NCBI GenBank assembly: GCA_023362775.1
Contig: JALMGJ010000012.1
Location: 25,327,001 to 25,391,000, forward strand
DNA: 64,000 nt
Direction of reading: 5' to 3'
DNA from: Charina bottae
Lineage: Eukaryota; Chordata; Lepidosauria; Squamata; Charinaidae
The first letter of the stretch is position 1; each line of letters begins with the position of its first letter. Below the pieces are notes generated by a model that made no database searches, was not told where the DNA came from, and saw only the letters and a program-made list of their open reading frames with translations. Below, piece after piece: positions 1 to 9,870 of the stretch. Both the position numbers and the translations under genes were made by a program.

Positions 1-232
1 CTATTGTGTTGTTTGATTGCTCCTCTGGTGCTAATCTTGCTGTTAATCTTTGCCTATCTGGTTGTTGATTGCTGGCAAGGAGGTGTTCTGGTCTTCTGTC
101 TTTTCTATTGTCTCTTATGAATGGTATGTAAATGTTGTTTACCTCTATGTGTCTGTTGATGGCTGCTTTGTCTGAGTGCCAAGCTTCCAGGAATTCTCTA
201 GCATTTTTGGATTTGGCTTGGTTTAAGATAAC
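1..232 (-). mobile_element. Penelope-like element (family B), fragment encoding the protein C-terminus
   Basis: The minus strand reads a frame containing FLEAWHS followed by INRHIEV, the kind of ending seen after the GIY-YIG endonuclease domain of Penelope-like (PLE) proteins. The part at 1-157 is nearly identical to 9690-9860, where the same sequence leads on to a hammerhead-like motif. The copy runs off the window at position 1, so its 3' terminal repeat is not visible. The right-hand limit, near 232, is where the PLE-like frame fades. No catalytic endonuclease or RT residues are included, so this is a dead fragment. Family assignment rests on motif recognition and on the internal paralog at 9.7 kb. 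Confidence 0.75.
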
Positions 233-1013
233 AGGAAAGGTTGTCCTTATATCCATGCAGAGCACCTCAGCTGAAACATCAAAATAAGCAAGTGGAGTGA
301 TCAAATTACTGATGATTCAATTTCGTTTCTAAGAGTGCCTAATACAAGGAGGCATGCAGATAAGGTTAAACACATATGCAAAAATAATAGACAGTTGCCT
401 AGGGCCCTTAGCATACCAGTGAGTTCACAAATCACCCCAGCTCAGCGCTTGCTGGGAGAACCAGATCTTTAAGTCCTTCTGAAGGACAGAAGAGTCAGGA
501 CCATGTGGACTTTAGGAGGCATCCTGCTGCAGAGGGCAGAAGCAGCAACAGAAGTCACATTTCTGGAGTCTCATAAGGTGACATTTCTTTGCTAAGGGGA
601 CCTGGAGTGTAGCAGAGAATGCCAGAGAATGAGACTTAAAAAGCCATCCATGTGCCTGTACAAGAGAAGACGATGAGATATCATTCCCCATTTTCTGGAG
701 CACAAAGGAAAGCATTTTGGTTCAGTTGGATGAAACTGATAGCTAAACACCCTTGCCTCCATCATTCTGCACAAAGGTATTCTTTATTAAATATACTGTA
801 GTTTGGTTTGACTCAAGAGGAACAACAGTGGAGGTTAGTGAAGGCATCTTTGCTGATCTCAAAAAGCTAAACAGACAGTTCTGGTTAACCATCAAGGAAT
901 CCCAGAAATTTAAACTAGTTTGGCAAATAAAATTTTAAAAATCCCAGAAAAAGGCACTAACAATTTCCATATTGTTGTGGTCAAGAAAAAATAAATAGCC
1001 ATACCCTTGAAGT
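233..1013. other. no recognisable feature
   Basis: Single-copy-looking sequence. The open frames are short, in all frames, and match nothing I know. Confidence 0.5.
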
Positions 1014-1021
1014 TTGTTTGT

Positions 1022-1060
<39 letters not shown>

Positions 1061-1110
1061 TTATATGGATTTATCCACGCCCATCTCTACCGTGGTAGAC
1101 TCTGGGCGGT
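1014..1110 (-). repeat. LINE/SINE tail with (TTTA)n microsatellite
   Basis: An about 41-bp (TTTA)n run at 1021-1061 is followed by a GCCCATCTCTACC..CTCTGGGCGG segment. The same arrangement occurs at 27975-28060 and, in the other orientation, at the 3' ends of L2-type copies (6040-6110, 17075-17146). The microsatellite is best read as the expanded A/T-rich tail of a retroposon lying on the minus strand. Confidence 0.65.
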
Positions 1111-1500
1111 TATCAGGAACTAAGCTTGAATTGGAATAGATTTTATTTTACAGGGCTGTGATCTAGCCAACATGTCATTTGAAATTGGGTCAATTGAGTT
1201 CTTTCCTTGGCCATAAAAATATGGGTGTCCCAGTCCCCACACTCCTACCCTTTCAACACATGGAAGTAGGAATCATGGGAACCTACCTTACAAAGAGGTT
1301 GGTAGAGAGGATATTTGTTATTTTTTCATGCATAGTGCAATAGTTAAGGTATTAGATTTGGTCCAGGAAGATCTACATTCAGGTCCCTATTCAACCAGGA
1401 AGGTGGTGTACCCTCCACCCTGCAGGCCTTCAGAGAAAAAGTAGAATATAAACATAGTAATAAATATTAATATAAATATTAATTATTATATAAATATAAT

Positions 1501-1838
1501 AGGGGCGTGGTGGCTCAGTGGATAAGACGCCAGGCTTGTCGATCGGAAGATTGCAAGTTCGGAGGTTCGAATCCCTAGCCCCGCGTGACGGAGTGAGCTC
1601 CCGCACTCGCCCCAGCTCTTGCCAACCTAGCAATTTGAAAGCATGCAAATGCAAGTAGATGAACAGGTACCACTTCGGTGGGTAGGTAACAGCGTTCCGC
1701 GCGCGTCATGCGGCCACATGACCATGGAAGCGTCTTCGGACAACGCTGGCTCTTCGGCTAACAAACGGAGATGAGCACCGGCCCCTAGAGTCGGACACGA
1801 CTGCACAAATGTGCGGGGGGTACCTTTACCTTTACCTT
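1501..1838 (+). mobile_element. Sauria-type SINE (tRNA head, BovB-like tail)
   Basis: The tRNA-derived head has an A box (TGGCTCAGTGG, 1511-1521) and a B box (GGTTCGAATCC, 1564-1574), the internal RNA polymerase III promoter. The 3' part carries GTCGGACACGACTG, the motif shared with BovB LINE 3' ends, and finishes in tandem ACCTTT units. This is the structure described for squamate Sauria SINEs, which are thought to be mobilised by BovB. The copy is complete. Imperfect 10-nt AT-rich duplications flank it (TAAATATAAT before, TAAATATTAT after). Other copies lie at 13681, 49535 and 54207. Confidence 0.9.
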
Positions 1839-2835
1839 TTTAATAAATATTATTTTCTCTTTTCCATGAAATCTGCCAAGAGATTTCTTGTAACGTCTCA
1901 CATCAAGACACAGAAATGGGCCTAAATCTATGTGACAAGAGAAAAATGTGCAATCTTTATCTGCTAAATTCCAAATCTTTCTCATTCTTGACTACGGGGT
2001 ATTCTTAGGAATAGGCAGAAGCACAGCTTTTCTATGTCTGGCAGAGCGGCAGTTTTTAATTTGCTGGTTTTATCCATGATAAATAAAACATATCCGAGAT
2101 CTGTCAGGAAGACTTAAGCTCCAGGCTGCTGCTGTCAGAAATTATTCCATTAGGCACAGGACAAAATGCCATAGGAGGTCACGATGTCAAAGACTTTGCT
2201 GGGCTGTTCAAACCAGCCTGAATAATTTCAGGTCTGCTAACAAGGTTCTAGCGACACAAAAATCAGGTAATTAAAGTGCATAAAGGGGTCACGGACTATG
2301 TTAACTGATCTTCCAAAAGGAAGAAACTAATCAGTTCTTGTAGGACTTGATTTAGATGATTAGGAAACCAAAGGTCTTCTTTGGATGGTGAAAGAGAAAG
2401 TGGGCATCTTCCTTCCTAAAGTTGCTTATAATTTACAGCACAGGCACAGCCCAGCTTCCCCTGACCCATTACCGTTGAAATGCAATGTACTTGGGTTCCA
2501 TAATTCCCAGCAGCTTAGCCAACTCATCCCAGCAGCACTAGGGTGATGAACACTGGCCTAGTCAATGTCAAATCCCTCTCTAGAAACTCAACTGGAGCTC
2601 AGGAGCTAAGAGTCAAGGGTAAGACTCAGGTAGGTAAACTGCTACAAGGAAAGATACAACAAATCCTAATAACCCAAAAGATCAGCTAGTGCAGAATCTA
2701 GCCTGTTAAATATAAGAGCCCCAAGATGTAAATGCTGTGTCTTTTTTCCCCACCCTTACAAAATATTGGACTTTTTGCTGTTCACTTCTCAGCCATGGAT
2801 ACGGAAGGCAACTGCCCCATATTTTGATAACAGTC
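1839..2835. other. no recognisable feature
   Basis: Single-copy-looking sequence without long open frames. A short stretch at 2478-2530 resembles the ACTCCCAGAATTCCC-type interior of the foldback hAT family but is too diverged to call. Confidence 0.5.
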
Positions 2836-2933
2836 CTTTCTGGCCTCAATATGTCTATGAAGGTTCTCAGTCATCCAGGTGGAACAGTCTGTGGCTTGAA
2901 TCATGTCAACTGGATTTCTATTTTCTTAGTGGA

Positions 2934-2967
2934 AACGTTTCACTCCTTATCCAAGGAGCTTCTTCAG
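2934..2967 (-). ncRNA. hammerhead-ribozyme-like core, PLE family A (left arm of A1)
   Basis: Minus strand: CTGAAGA, a stem II of GCTCCTT/AAGGAGT around loop GGAT, then GAAACGTT. The last stem II pair next to GAAA is a G-U wobble. The ACGT after GAA is self-complementary, fitting the minimal, dimer-type PLE hammerheads. Activity is unknown. Confidence 0.65.
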
Positions 2968-3706
2968 TCTGAGTAAAGTTAGTAAGGGAATCCTTAAATA
3001 TGTTTCTAGGCTGGCTGTGTGACCTTGCACCTGGTGCTAGGTCATGGTTATTTTTGAGATGTTTGTTTCTAAGTCCCTTTATCATCTAAAGGAGGATCGT
3101 TAAGATTACCCTGCTGCTGTTGAGCTTGTGAAATGGTCTTAATCTTCCTAGGCACAGAAGACAAAGCAGGAAGGAAGATAGGGGAAAGGTTATGCCTGAG
3201 GCCCCCACCTCTATTCAAGGAAGGATTTTCCAAGTTGGCATGAATGGATTCCTTGACCCCTCTCTCAAACCACCTATCTTCTCTGTCTAAAATGTGAACA
3301 TTAATGTCCTCAAATGAGTGTCCTTTTTCCTTTAGATGAAGATAATTAATTAATTATTAATTATTATAATTAATGTTCACATTTTAGACAGAGAAGATAG
3401 GTGGTTTGAGAGAGGGGTCAAGGAATCCATTCATGCCAACTTGGAAAATCCTTCCTTGAATAGAGGTGGGGGCCTCAGGCATAACCTTTCCCCTATCTTC
3501 CTTCCTGCTTTGTCTTCTGTGCCTAGGAAGATTAAGACCATTTCACAAGCTCAACAGCAGCAGGGTAATCTTAACGATCCTCCTTTAGATGATAAAGGGA
3601 CTTAGAAACAAACATCTCAAAAATAACCATGACCTAGCACCAGGTGCAAGGTCACACAGCCAGCCTAGAAACATATTTAAGGATTCCCTTACTAACTTTA
3701 CTCAGA

Positions 3707-3740
3707 CTGAAGAAGCTCCTTGGATAAGGAGTGAAACGTT
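3707..3740 (+). ncRNA. hammerhead-ribozyme-like core, PLE family A (right arm of A1)
   Basis: Mirror copy of the core at 2934-2967, with CTGAAGA at 3707-3713, stem II strands 3715-3721 and 3726-3732, and GAAACGTT at 3733-3740. It lies about 100 nt after the stop codon of the PLE frame on the same strand, the expected place for a terminal-repeat ribozyme. Confidence 0.7.
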
Positions 3741-3878
3741 TCCACTAAGAAAATAGAAATCCAGTTGACATGATTCAAGCCACAGACTTTCTGGCCTCAA
3801 GTTCTTTGCTTCCTGCCTTGGTAGCTTCAAACCTCACTTTTGAAGTCCTCATGTATTCCCTTAAGTGGTTCCCTATTG

Positions 3879-4145
3879 CAAGGGTACCCAACCTTTTTGG
3901 CACCAGGGACTGGTCGTGGAAGACAATTTTTCCACGGACCGAGGGGGCAGGGTTTGCAGACAGGAGCCAATCACGCAGACCAGGGGGTGGAGTTTGCAGG
4001 TGGGAGCCAATCGCGTGGACCGGGAGGTGGGGTTTGCAGGCGGGAGCCAATCGCATGGACCACCACCACTCACCTGCTGTGCAGCCCACTTCCTAACAGG
4101 CTGCGGCCCACTAGTGGGCCGTGGCCCACAGGTTGGGGACCCCTG
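3879..4145. mobile_element. hAT-type MITE, family 2 (CAGGGGTCCCCAACC termini)
   Basis: The termini CAAGGGTACCCAACC and GGTTGGGGACCCCTG are inverted repeats, flanked by a perfect 8-bp duplication CCCTATTG (3871-3878 and 4146-4153), the hAT signature. The interior holds three tandem units of about 40 bp containing GGAGCCAATC. The termini resemble MER1/Charlie-type hAT elements. No transposase is present. Other copies: 6660, 29516, 31411 and 52760. Confidence 0.88.
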
Positions 4146-4324
4146 CCCTATTGAATCAGTCTTCCCTAACAAGAATGTGTGGGTTCCATCAGGAGATTAT
4201 AAAGAAGTGCCACTTTATTTTGAGTGAATTTAAATCTTCAAAGCCAGATTAATTACATCCTAGGTTCCTGAAGGAGCTTACTGATGGACTGAATGAACCT
4301 TCATATAGGTTCATTTGAGAAATC

Positions 4325-4563
4325 CTGGAGAACTGGTGAAGTCCAGATGACTGAATAATGTTCTTCTCTTCAAAAAGGGAGAAAAGGAGGAACAAGGAAC
4401 TACAGACCAATCAGTCTGACATCAATTCCTGGGAAGATTCTAGAGCAAACCATGAAGAGGCTGATTTGTAAGTACCTTGAAAACAGTGTGGTAATTATTT
4501 TCTATAGTTACCAAATCAACATGGATTTGTTAAGAATAAGTCCTGCCAAATTAACCTGAACTC

Positions 4564-4625
<62 letters not shown>

Positions 4626-4720
4626 TGAATAGACTATTGGAATACAGTAGACATAATATATCTTTGATTTCAGGAAAGACTTATGATAGTGAACAATCTT
4701 ACAGTGTGCCTTCTGTACAT
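4325..4720 (+). mobile_element. CR1 LINE, degenerate reverse transcriptase fragment
   Basis: Across broken frames the plus strand reads NYRPISLTSIPGKILEQ, then NQHGFVKN and VDIIYL, matching successive conserved blocks of the CR1 reverse transcriptase (NYRPVSLTS, QHGF, DVIYLDFSKAFD). Stops and frame changes make it non-functional. A (TA)27 microsatellite splits it at 4569-4622. Neither LINE end is present. Confidence 0.78.
4569..4622. repeat. (TA)27 microsatellite
   Basis: Uninterrupted TA dinucleotides over 54 bp, inside the CR1 fragment. Confidence 0.95.
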
Positions 4721-4722
4721 AA

Positions 4723-5567
4723 TCTTGGAGCCAAATGAGACTATGGCCAAGTCAAGCCCATTTACAATAAAGTCCTAAATAAGGCAGTAGCCTTAGTTGC
4801 AAGGAATCAAGTAATAGTAAAATCCGAGGGCTCTTCCACACTACAGCCTTCAGCTGTCTATCTCCTGTTCATAAACCAGCTAGAAATGAAGGCTTACAAG
4901 ACCATTTTTCAGATTTCAATCCCTTCCTCTACTTGGCCACAGTGATGGCCAGGTGTTTGTACAAATCATGGTTTAACCCACTCCCTGATTGTTGAATTCC
5001 CTTGCTTCTTTCCTCCCAGAGACAGGAAATGAAGCCACCAACTGCTATCTCTTCTGTAGGCTTGCCTTGTTAATTGAAACTAGTTAGAAGAGGGGGGGGG
5101 AAAGAGCCAGCATTTCACTGCTCTGATCTGTTTTTTTAACTGAACAAATAAAAAAGTGCCCCCTTTCACGCAGATCTGAGTCCCAGTACAAAATGACCAT
5201 TGGAGGCAGAGAGCAGGGACAGAGGGTGTGTCCAACAGAGCACACACCACCCAACTGAAAGAGAAGCATTTGTGCAGGATACAATGAAGCACAGTGGGTG
5301 GACCAAATCTCCCTGCAAACACCAGCAGAGAGGGAAAACCACTACTTTCTAGGCAGAGCCAAACAACTCAGATGGAGGTCACCTTCCCAGCAAGCATGAT
5401 GCAGACTGAGGATGACATCATCCATTCCTGCCTTTCAATAACAACAGGTGGCCCATCTTCATGCTGGGAGAAGTACAAAGCTCAGATCTGCTTTAAGACA
5501 GTCCAAGAGTCAATTCCAAGAGGCAGTCCATAAACAATAGTCAGATTTCAAGGGTGAAACAGTTGCA
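4723..5567. other. no recognisable feature
   Basis: Single-copy-looking sequence leading up to the L2-type LINE end. A G8 run occurs at about 5093-5100. The short open frames here are not supported by any motif. Confidence 0.45.
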
Positions 5568-6116
5568 GTGATCAGATATAGTTGGGTGCCAGTTTGCTTC
5601 CGGGTCCAATTCAAGGTGTTGGTGATCACCTTTAAAGCCCTATATGGCATAGGGCCAGGGTACCTGAGGGACCGTCTCGTCCCGATAACGTCAGCCCGCC
5701 CCACCCGTGCATGCAGAGAGGGCATGCTTCGGACCCCCTCAACAAGAGAATTCCATCTAGCGGGGTCCAGGAGGCGTGCCTTCTCTGCGATAGCGCCCGC
5801 CCTATGGAATATCTTGCCCCCGGAGGTGAGACTGGCCCCCTCCCTCCTGACCTTTCGGAAGGCCCTTAAGACCTGGCTCTGCCACCTGGCCTGGGACAAC
5901 AGAGGCGGGAGTGCCTCTTGGGGTTGGCTAGCCCCGTAGCAACACTATGCTACCTTCCCTACGTCCCCCATCTTGTATTTTATTTATTTATATTGTATTT
6001 TTTAAAATTATTGTATTGTTTTTAACTTTGATTGTTGTAACCCGCCCAGAGTCCCTTGTATGGGAGATGGGCGGGGAATAAATTGAATAAATAAATAAAT
6101 AAATAAATAAAATAGT
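5568..6116 (+). mobile_element. L2/CR1-superfamily LINE, 3' end (C-terminus of ORF2 plus tail)
   Basis: The open frame at 5568-5939 (about 123 codons) reads FRVQFKVLVITFKALYGIGP, then FSAIAPALWNILP and a WGWLAP ending before the stop. This is the C-terminal extension after the reverse transcriptase in L2-like LINEs. The 3' UTR has the AACCCGCCCAGAGTCCC..GAGATGGGCGGGGAATAAA block and a short (TAAA)n tail (about 6082-6110). The copy is 5'-truncated. Clade assignment (L2 rather than another CR1-group lineage) is from memory of typical ends. Two related copies in the window (7217-7655, 16310-17146) end in the same W-x-W-L-V-P motif. Confidence 0.8.
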
Positions 6117-6651
6117 GCAGGGTTCAAGGAATCTACACAGTTGAACATGAAGCACTCAGTTTCAAGATATGACTGTCACAAAAGTTGTTTTCACAACAAA
6201 CCTTTCTCTGAGGGACCTTAAATACCAAAGGTTTACTAACTCTCCCTTCCTAAGTGAAGCAGTCTTGATTTATTAGGCCAGACTCTGCAGAGCTTCAACT
6301 TCTGTCAGGAGTCTTCCCTTACAAGCAGCTATCTTCACCTGGCTACATTCTGGTTCTCCAAACATGGTTGTCATTGTCCCAGCGGGCTGGTAGAACATTA
6401 TCTGCAGTTCCAAGTCCTCTTATCACAGTTGGGTAGGATAGTCCTGCATCTGGTCTTTCTGTGTTGGTACTGAGACTTGGTATGAATTGCCAGGTTCATC
6501 ACTTTGGTGCTTTTCTGAGAAAGATGGTTTGTCCAGATGGGCCATGGCCTGTACGTGGAACCCTTCCCCAATAGGAAGTTGCACCATTAGACAATCTACT
6601 TTGAATGGCAGCATCATTTGGAGGTCTCTTTCAGAAGTCCTCCCAATCACC
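6117..6651. other. no recognisable feature
   Basis: Single-copy-looking sequence between the L2 tail and the next MITE. Confidence 0.45.
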
Positions 6652-6659
6652 CATTATCT

Positions 6660-6968
6660 CAGGGATCCCCAACCATTTTGGCACCAGGGACCGGTTTCAA
6701 AAGACTATTTTTCCACAGACTGGGGGGGGGGGGTTCCGGGATTTCCGCGGACTGGGGGGTGGGGTTTCCAGGATTTCTGCGGACCGGGGGGCGAGGTTTG
6801 CGGGAAGGAGCCAATCGCACGGACCAGGGGCGGGGTTTGCGGGCGGGAGCCAATCACAAGCATCGAGGGTGGGGTTTGCAGGCAGGAGCCAGTCACGCGG
6901 AAGGGGGCAGGGTTTGCAGGTGGAAGCCCCGCGGCCCAGTTACTAACGCCACAGGTTGGGGACCCCTG
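6660..6968. mobile_element. hAT-type MITE, family 2
   Basis: Inverted termini CAGGGATCCCCAACC and GGTTGGGGACCCCTG, flanked by a perfect 8-bp duplication CATTATCT (6652-6659 and 6969-6976). The interior has about five of the roughly 40-bp GGAGCCAATC-type units, more than the 3879 copy, so unit number varies between copies. A G10 run lies at about 6723-6732. Confidence 0.88.
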
Positions 6969-7216
6969 CATTATCTGATTCTTCTAACCAGAAAGGGTTA
7001 AAGGATCACACCTGAGACTTACTGCACATATCTCAAACACTCCTAGGGACAGAAAGGGACAGGTTGTTGAATCAGTCCTTGACATTAAGATTGTTCAATG
7101 GTTGTCAGACACCTTTAAGATCAAAATAGCTCAGACTATATAACTAATCTTCCAATTCAGGAAAGTCTTGCTGGGCATTTGAAGTTCTCAGAGAGCAGTT
7201 GCTTCAGCAGTTCTTT

Positions 7217-7655
7217 ATTATTATTATTATTATTTAAATTTGTAGCACCGCCCATCTCCTCTACACCAGGGAACTCTGGGCGGTTTACAACAGCAAGTTA
7301 AAAATATAAAAATTAGAACAACAATAACTACATATAAAATCCAAATTAAAAGATGTTAATAATAAGGCGGGTTTCATGGCACCAGCCACTCCCAAGAGGA
7401 ACTATTGGCATTCCCGTCCCAAGCAAGGCGGCAGAACCAGCTCTTCAGATCTTTCCGGAAGGCCGAGAGCGAGGAAACCCGCCTCAGCTCCAGGGGCAAG
7501 ATAGTCCAAAGGGGGTTGCACTTTAGATTGGCAGTATCTATAGAAGCTGTGAGTTTTGCCTTTTCCTGATTCTCAGCTAGATCTTGATCTAGGCAAGGGC
7601 TTGCATGAGCTTTCCTCTCCTCTAAGGTAGACTGAGGCAGGTAACCAAGCATCTT
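7217..7655 (-). mobile_element. L2/CR1-superfamily LINE, 3' end
   Basis: The minus strand reads LWTILPLELRRVSSLSAF, then KSWFCRLAWDG and SSWEWLVP with a stop at 7374, the same C-terminal pattern as the 5568 copy. The 3' UTR (7240-7370) includes the CCGCCCAGAG-type block and ends in an (AAT)n run (plus strand TTATTATTATTA, about 7217-7235). The 5' truncation lies near 7530-7655. The upstream part of that open frame does not match L2 and is probably flank. Confidence 0.75.
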
Positions 7656-7881
7656 TCCAGCAAGTTACAAAGCTCTTCCCAGCTTGCTATCTCCAGTGTT
7701 CCTGTGGCCTGGTGTAATGCAAGGATCCAAGAGTTAGCCAAGAATTCTAGTAATCAGCCTGCCCACCTCCAGTGGCTCTTGAGGTTCATTGGGGGTTCCT
7801 ACTCATCTTTGGACAAGACTCCTTATTCTGACACAAAAATAGTTCCCAGTCTGTTCATGATGCTTTTGGATTACTCTACCT

Positions 7882-8232
7882 CAGAGCTTTCCAAACTGTG
7901 TGTCGGGACACGTTAGTGTGTCGGCTGCAGTGTCTGGGTGTGTCGCGGCTGCTGCTGCCTCCGAGCCCTGCCAGGATTCCGCGCAGGTCCTAGTGCCTGC
8001 CTTGTGCCTGGCTGCCTCCAAACCTGCTGTGATTCCACGCAGGTCCTAGTGCCTGCCTTGTGCCTTCCTGCCTCCAAACCTGCCCTGCCAGGATTCCACA
8101 CAGGTCCTAGTGCCTGCCTTGTGCCTTGCTGTAAGAGTGTGTCGCAAAATGATGCCCTGCTGTAAGAGTGTGTCGCAAAATGATGCATGTCTAAAAAGTG
8201 TGTCACCAACATGAAAAGTTTGGAAAGCTCTG
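7882..8232. mobile_element. hAT-type MITE, family 1 (CAGAGCTTTCCAAACT termini)
   Basis: 351 bp with perfect 16-bp terminal inverted repeats CAGAGCTTTCCAAACT and a perfect 8-bp duplication CTCTACCT (7874-7881 and 8233-8240). The interior contains about three tandem units of roughly 60 bp with the motif GGTCCTAGTGCCTGCC, and a duplicated GTGTGTCGCAAAATGATG segment near the right end. The length equals that of the copy at 36768. No transposase is present. Confidence 0.92.
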
Positions 8233-8240
8233 CTCTACCT

Positions 8241-8740
8241 GCTTTGTAACAGCCAGGCAAACCAACCATAGGCTTCAATTTCAGCACCTCCCAAAATATA
8301 AGGAATATATATATTCCAATATATATATAGCTCCTCATTAGAATTAAGGACACACTGACTACCCTTAACAGGATTCTTAATGTGGAGAATCCTAAAAATT
8401 ACTGAACATTAAGCATAGGTCAGACCTTTTAGAAATTGGTCTTATCATCCATCCCTTCCCATTTCTTCTGTCAGATTGAGTCTAATGTGACAAAGTGTGT
8501 GAAAGCTTCATTCATCTGGTATCTCTTCTTCAGGCAATGCATTTATGCTCCTGCAGATCAGGCTGCAGAATTGCTTCCATTAGTGGTCCTCACTACTTCC
8601 TCTCCTTTTACTGCATTGCTGGCTTGTAACTTGGTGGCAAAATGTAGCACTGTCAAAGAGTAGTGGGTCACAGGTTGGCTTGTCAATCAGGGTGATGAGA
8701 GAGAGGGAGATTGTGGAAGAAGGCTTGAAACATTCAGTCT
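8241..8740. other. no recognisable feature
   Basis: Single-copy-looking sequence with a short AT-rich TATATA patch near 8305-8330. Confidence 0.45.
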
Positions 8741-9009
8741 TGTAATGGTATGTGGGGAAGACCTTGGGAGACGGGGTGAAGAAATGCTGCCTAGGGAACG
8801 GTCAGATAAGAGGCAGCATAGCCCACAGCTGGATAGTGGGTGGAGCAAGAAGCCCAGGGGGGACCTTCCCTAAGTTATCGGGCTGTAAAGGAGAGAGCGG
8901 GAGAATTGTACTTTCAGACTTGCAAGATTCTGTTAACGTAGCTTTACAATAAAGTAGAATTCGCTTATCAGGTTGTGTTTCCTGACGGGTCTAGTTGGTA
9001 AGGCTGACA
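8741..9009 (+). mobile_element. solo LTR of a Ty1/copia-type element
   Basis: A 269-bp segment starting TGTAATGG and ending GGCTGACA, the TG..CA ends of an LTR. It carries an AATAAAG polyadenylation-like signal (about 8949). The same sequence occurs next to a copia integrase remnant at 36142-36397, which supplies the family. GTCT flanks both sides (8737-8740, 9010-9013). A 5-bp AGTCT duplication is obtained if the terminal A is shared. There is no internal coding, so this is a recombination-derived solo LTR. Confidence 0.75.
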
Positions 9010-9013
9010 GTCT

Positions 9014-9462
9014 TCATGAAATGGGAATTTTAAAAAAAAGGTTGATTGCATAGCAAAAAAAATGATGGTTTGTTTGTTCTTCTTGCTCCTATTCCCAGCC
9101 GGTTGAACTACAAAAATAGAGGATTGTTCATTGGTATATAATGTTAAAGTGTCTATACAGTGTTCCTTACTGACAACAGCATAGCTGTGAGAAGTTCACA
9201 ACCAGAGGTGGGTGGAATGCTTTTTCTTACTAGATGCTCCAGGTAGGAGGGAAATGCCCCTCGATCCCCTTTCTGCTAGAACGCTTAGCAGCAAGCTTAA
9301 GGAGAGTAAGTTCTGTGAGAGCCAAAAAGGCTCTCTTTGGGGGAATTAGCTCTCAAACTCAGAACCAGCTTCTGTGTTACAACAGAGGCTACACAATCCA
9401 TAAGGTTGGGCTCTTATAGAAATTGTTCCAGTGTCAATCTGCATTCAGGTAGAACCTTAAAT
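9014..9462. other. no recognisable feature
   Basis: Single-copy-looking sequence. The 61-codon frame at 9234-9419 has no recognisable motif. Confidence 0.45.
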
Positions 9463-9472
9463 ATTATACATT

Positions 9473-9860
9473 GTGGAGTCCTTGGTGCTCTCTGAGCCTT
9501 GTTGTTTTCTTGCAGACGTTTCATTGCCAGGCTAGGCAACATCTTCAGTGTGAAAAGGGAGTGGGACTTGCTCTCTGTTTATATACCCTGGCTTGTCCTG
9601 CCTGTGTTGGTGAGGATGTTGTTCTCTCCTTGGTAGTACCTTGATTGGGTTGTTGTTTACTGCTTGGTTGATTGACTGAGTTAAAAGTTCTTTGATTAGG
9701 GTCTATTGTGTTGTTTGATTGCTCCTCTGGTGCTAATCCTCCTGTTAATATTTGCCTATCTGGTTGTTGATTGCTGGCAAGGAGGTGTTCTGGTCTTCTG
9801 GCTTTTCTATTGTCTCTTATGAATGGTATGTAAATGTTGTTTACCTCTATGTGTCTGTTG
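9473..9860 (-). mobile_element. Penelope-like element (family B), 5'-truncated copy
   Basis: The insertion is flanked by a 10-bp duplication ATTATACATT (9463-9472 and 9861-9870). The minus strand starts inside the C-terminal coding at INRHIEV and stays open to a TGA at 9545-9547 that lies inside the hammerhead-like CTGAAGA. The remaining 70 nt give the terminal repeat ending GTGGAGTCC...CACAA. It is a classic 5'-truncated retroposed copy and links family B coding to its ribozyme-bearing 3' end. Sister pieces: 1-232, 18798-18918, 33810-34175 and 45042-45112. Confidence 0.85.
9511..9548 (-). ncRNA. hammerhead-ribozyme-like core, PLE family B
   Basis: Minus strand: CTGAAGA, a stem II of GTTGCC/GGCAAT with an intervening TAGCCT loop, then GAAACGTC followed by TGCAAG. 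All invariant core bases are present. Stem I is very short. The UGA within the core is also the stop codon of the upstream frame. Confidence 0.65.
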
Positions 9861-9870
9861 ATTATACATT

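Larger units (their letters stand above)
2850..3786. mobile_element. Penelope-like palindromic unit A1
   Basis: A 937-bp insertion flanked by a perfect 14-bp duplication, CTTTCTGGCCTCAA, at 2836-2849 and 3787-3800. After an asymmetric tip of about 36 nt (2850-2885), the unit consists of two 420-bp inverted arms, 2886-3305 and 3369-3788, around a 63-bp AT-rich spacer. The arms look almost identical. On the right arm the plus strand reads ILDREDRWFERGVKE, a hallmark of the PLE endonuclease C-terminal region, in a frame that runs to a stop at 3603. A hammerhead-like core follows about 100 nt later (3707-3740). The left arm carries the mirror copy on the minus strand. No RT is present. It is probably a non-autonomous or aberrant PLE product made of two terminal repeats in inverted orientation. 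Confidence 0.85.

Noticed and set aside
1501..1575. tRNA gene suggested by A and B boxes
   Set aside because: The sequence is the head of a SINE with BovB-like tail and ACCTTT end, present in four copies; it cannot fold as a complete tRNA.
7938..8165. Cysteine-rich small protein frame
   Set aside because: Internal tandem units of a hAT MITE; the same frame recurs at 36786-37100 for the same reason.
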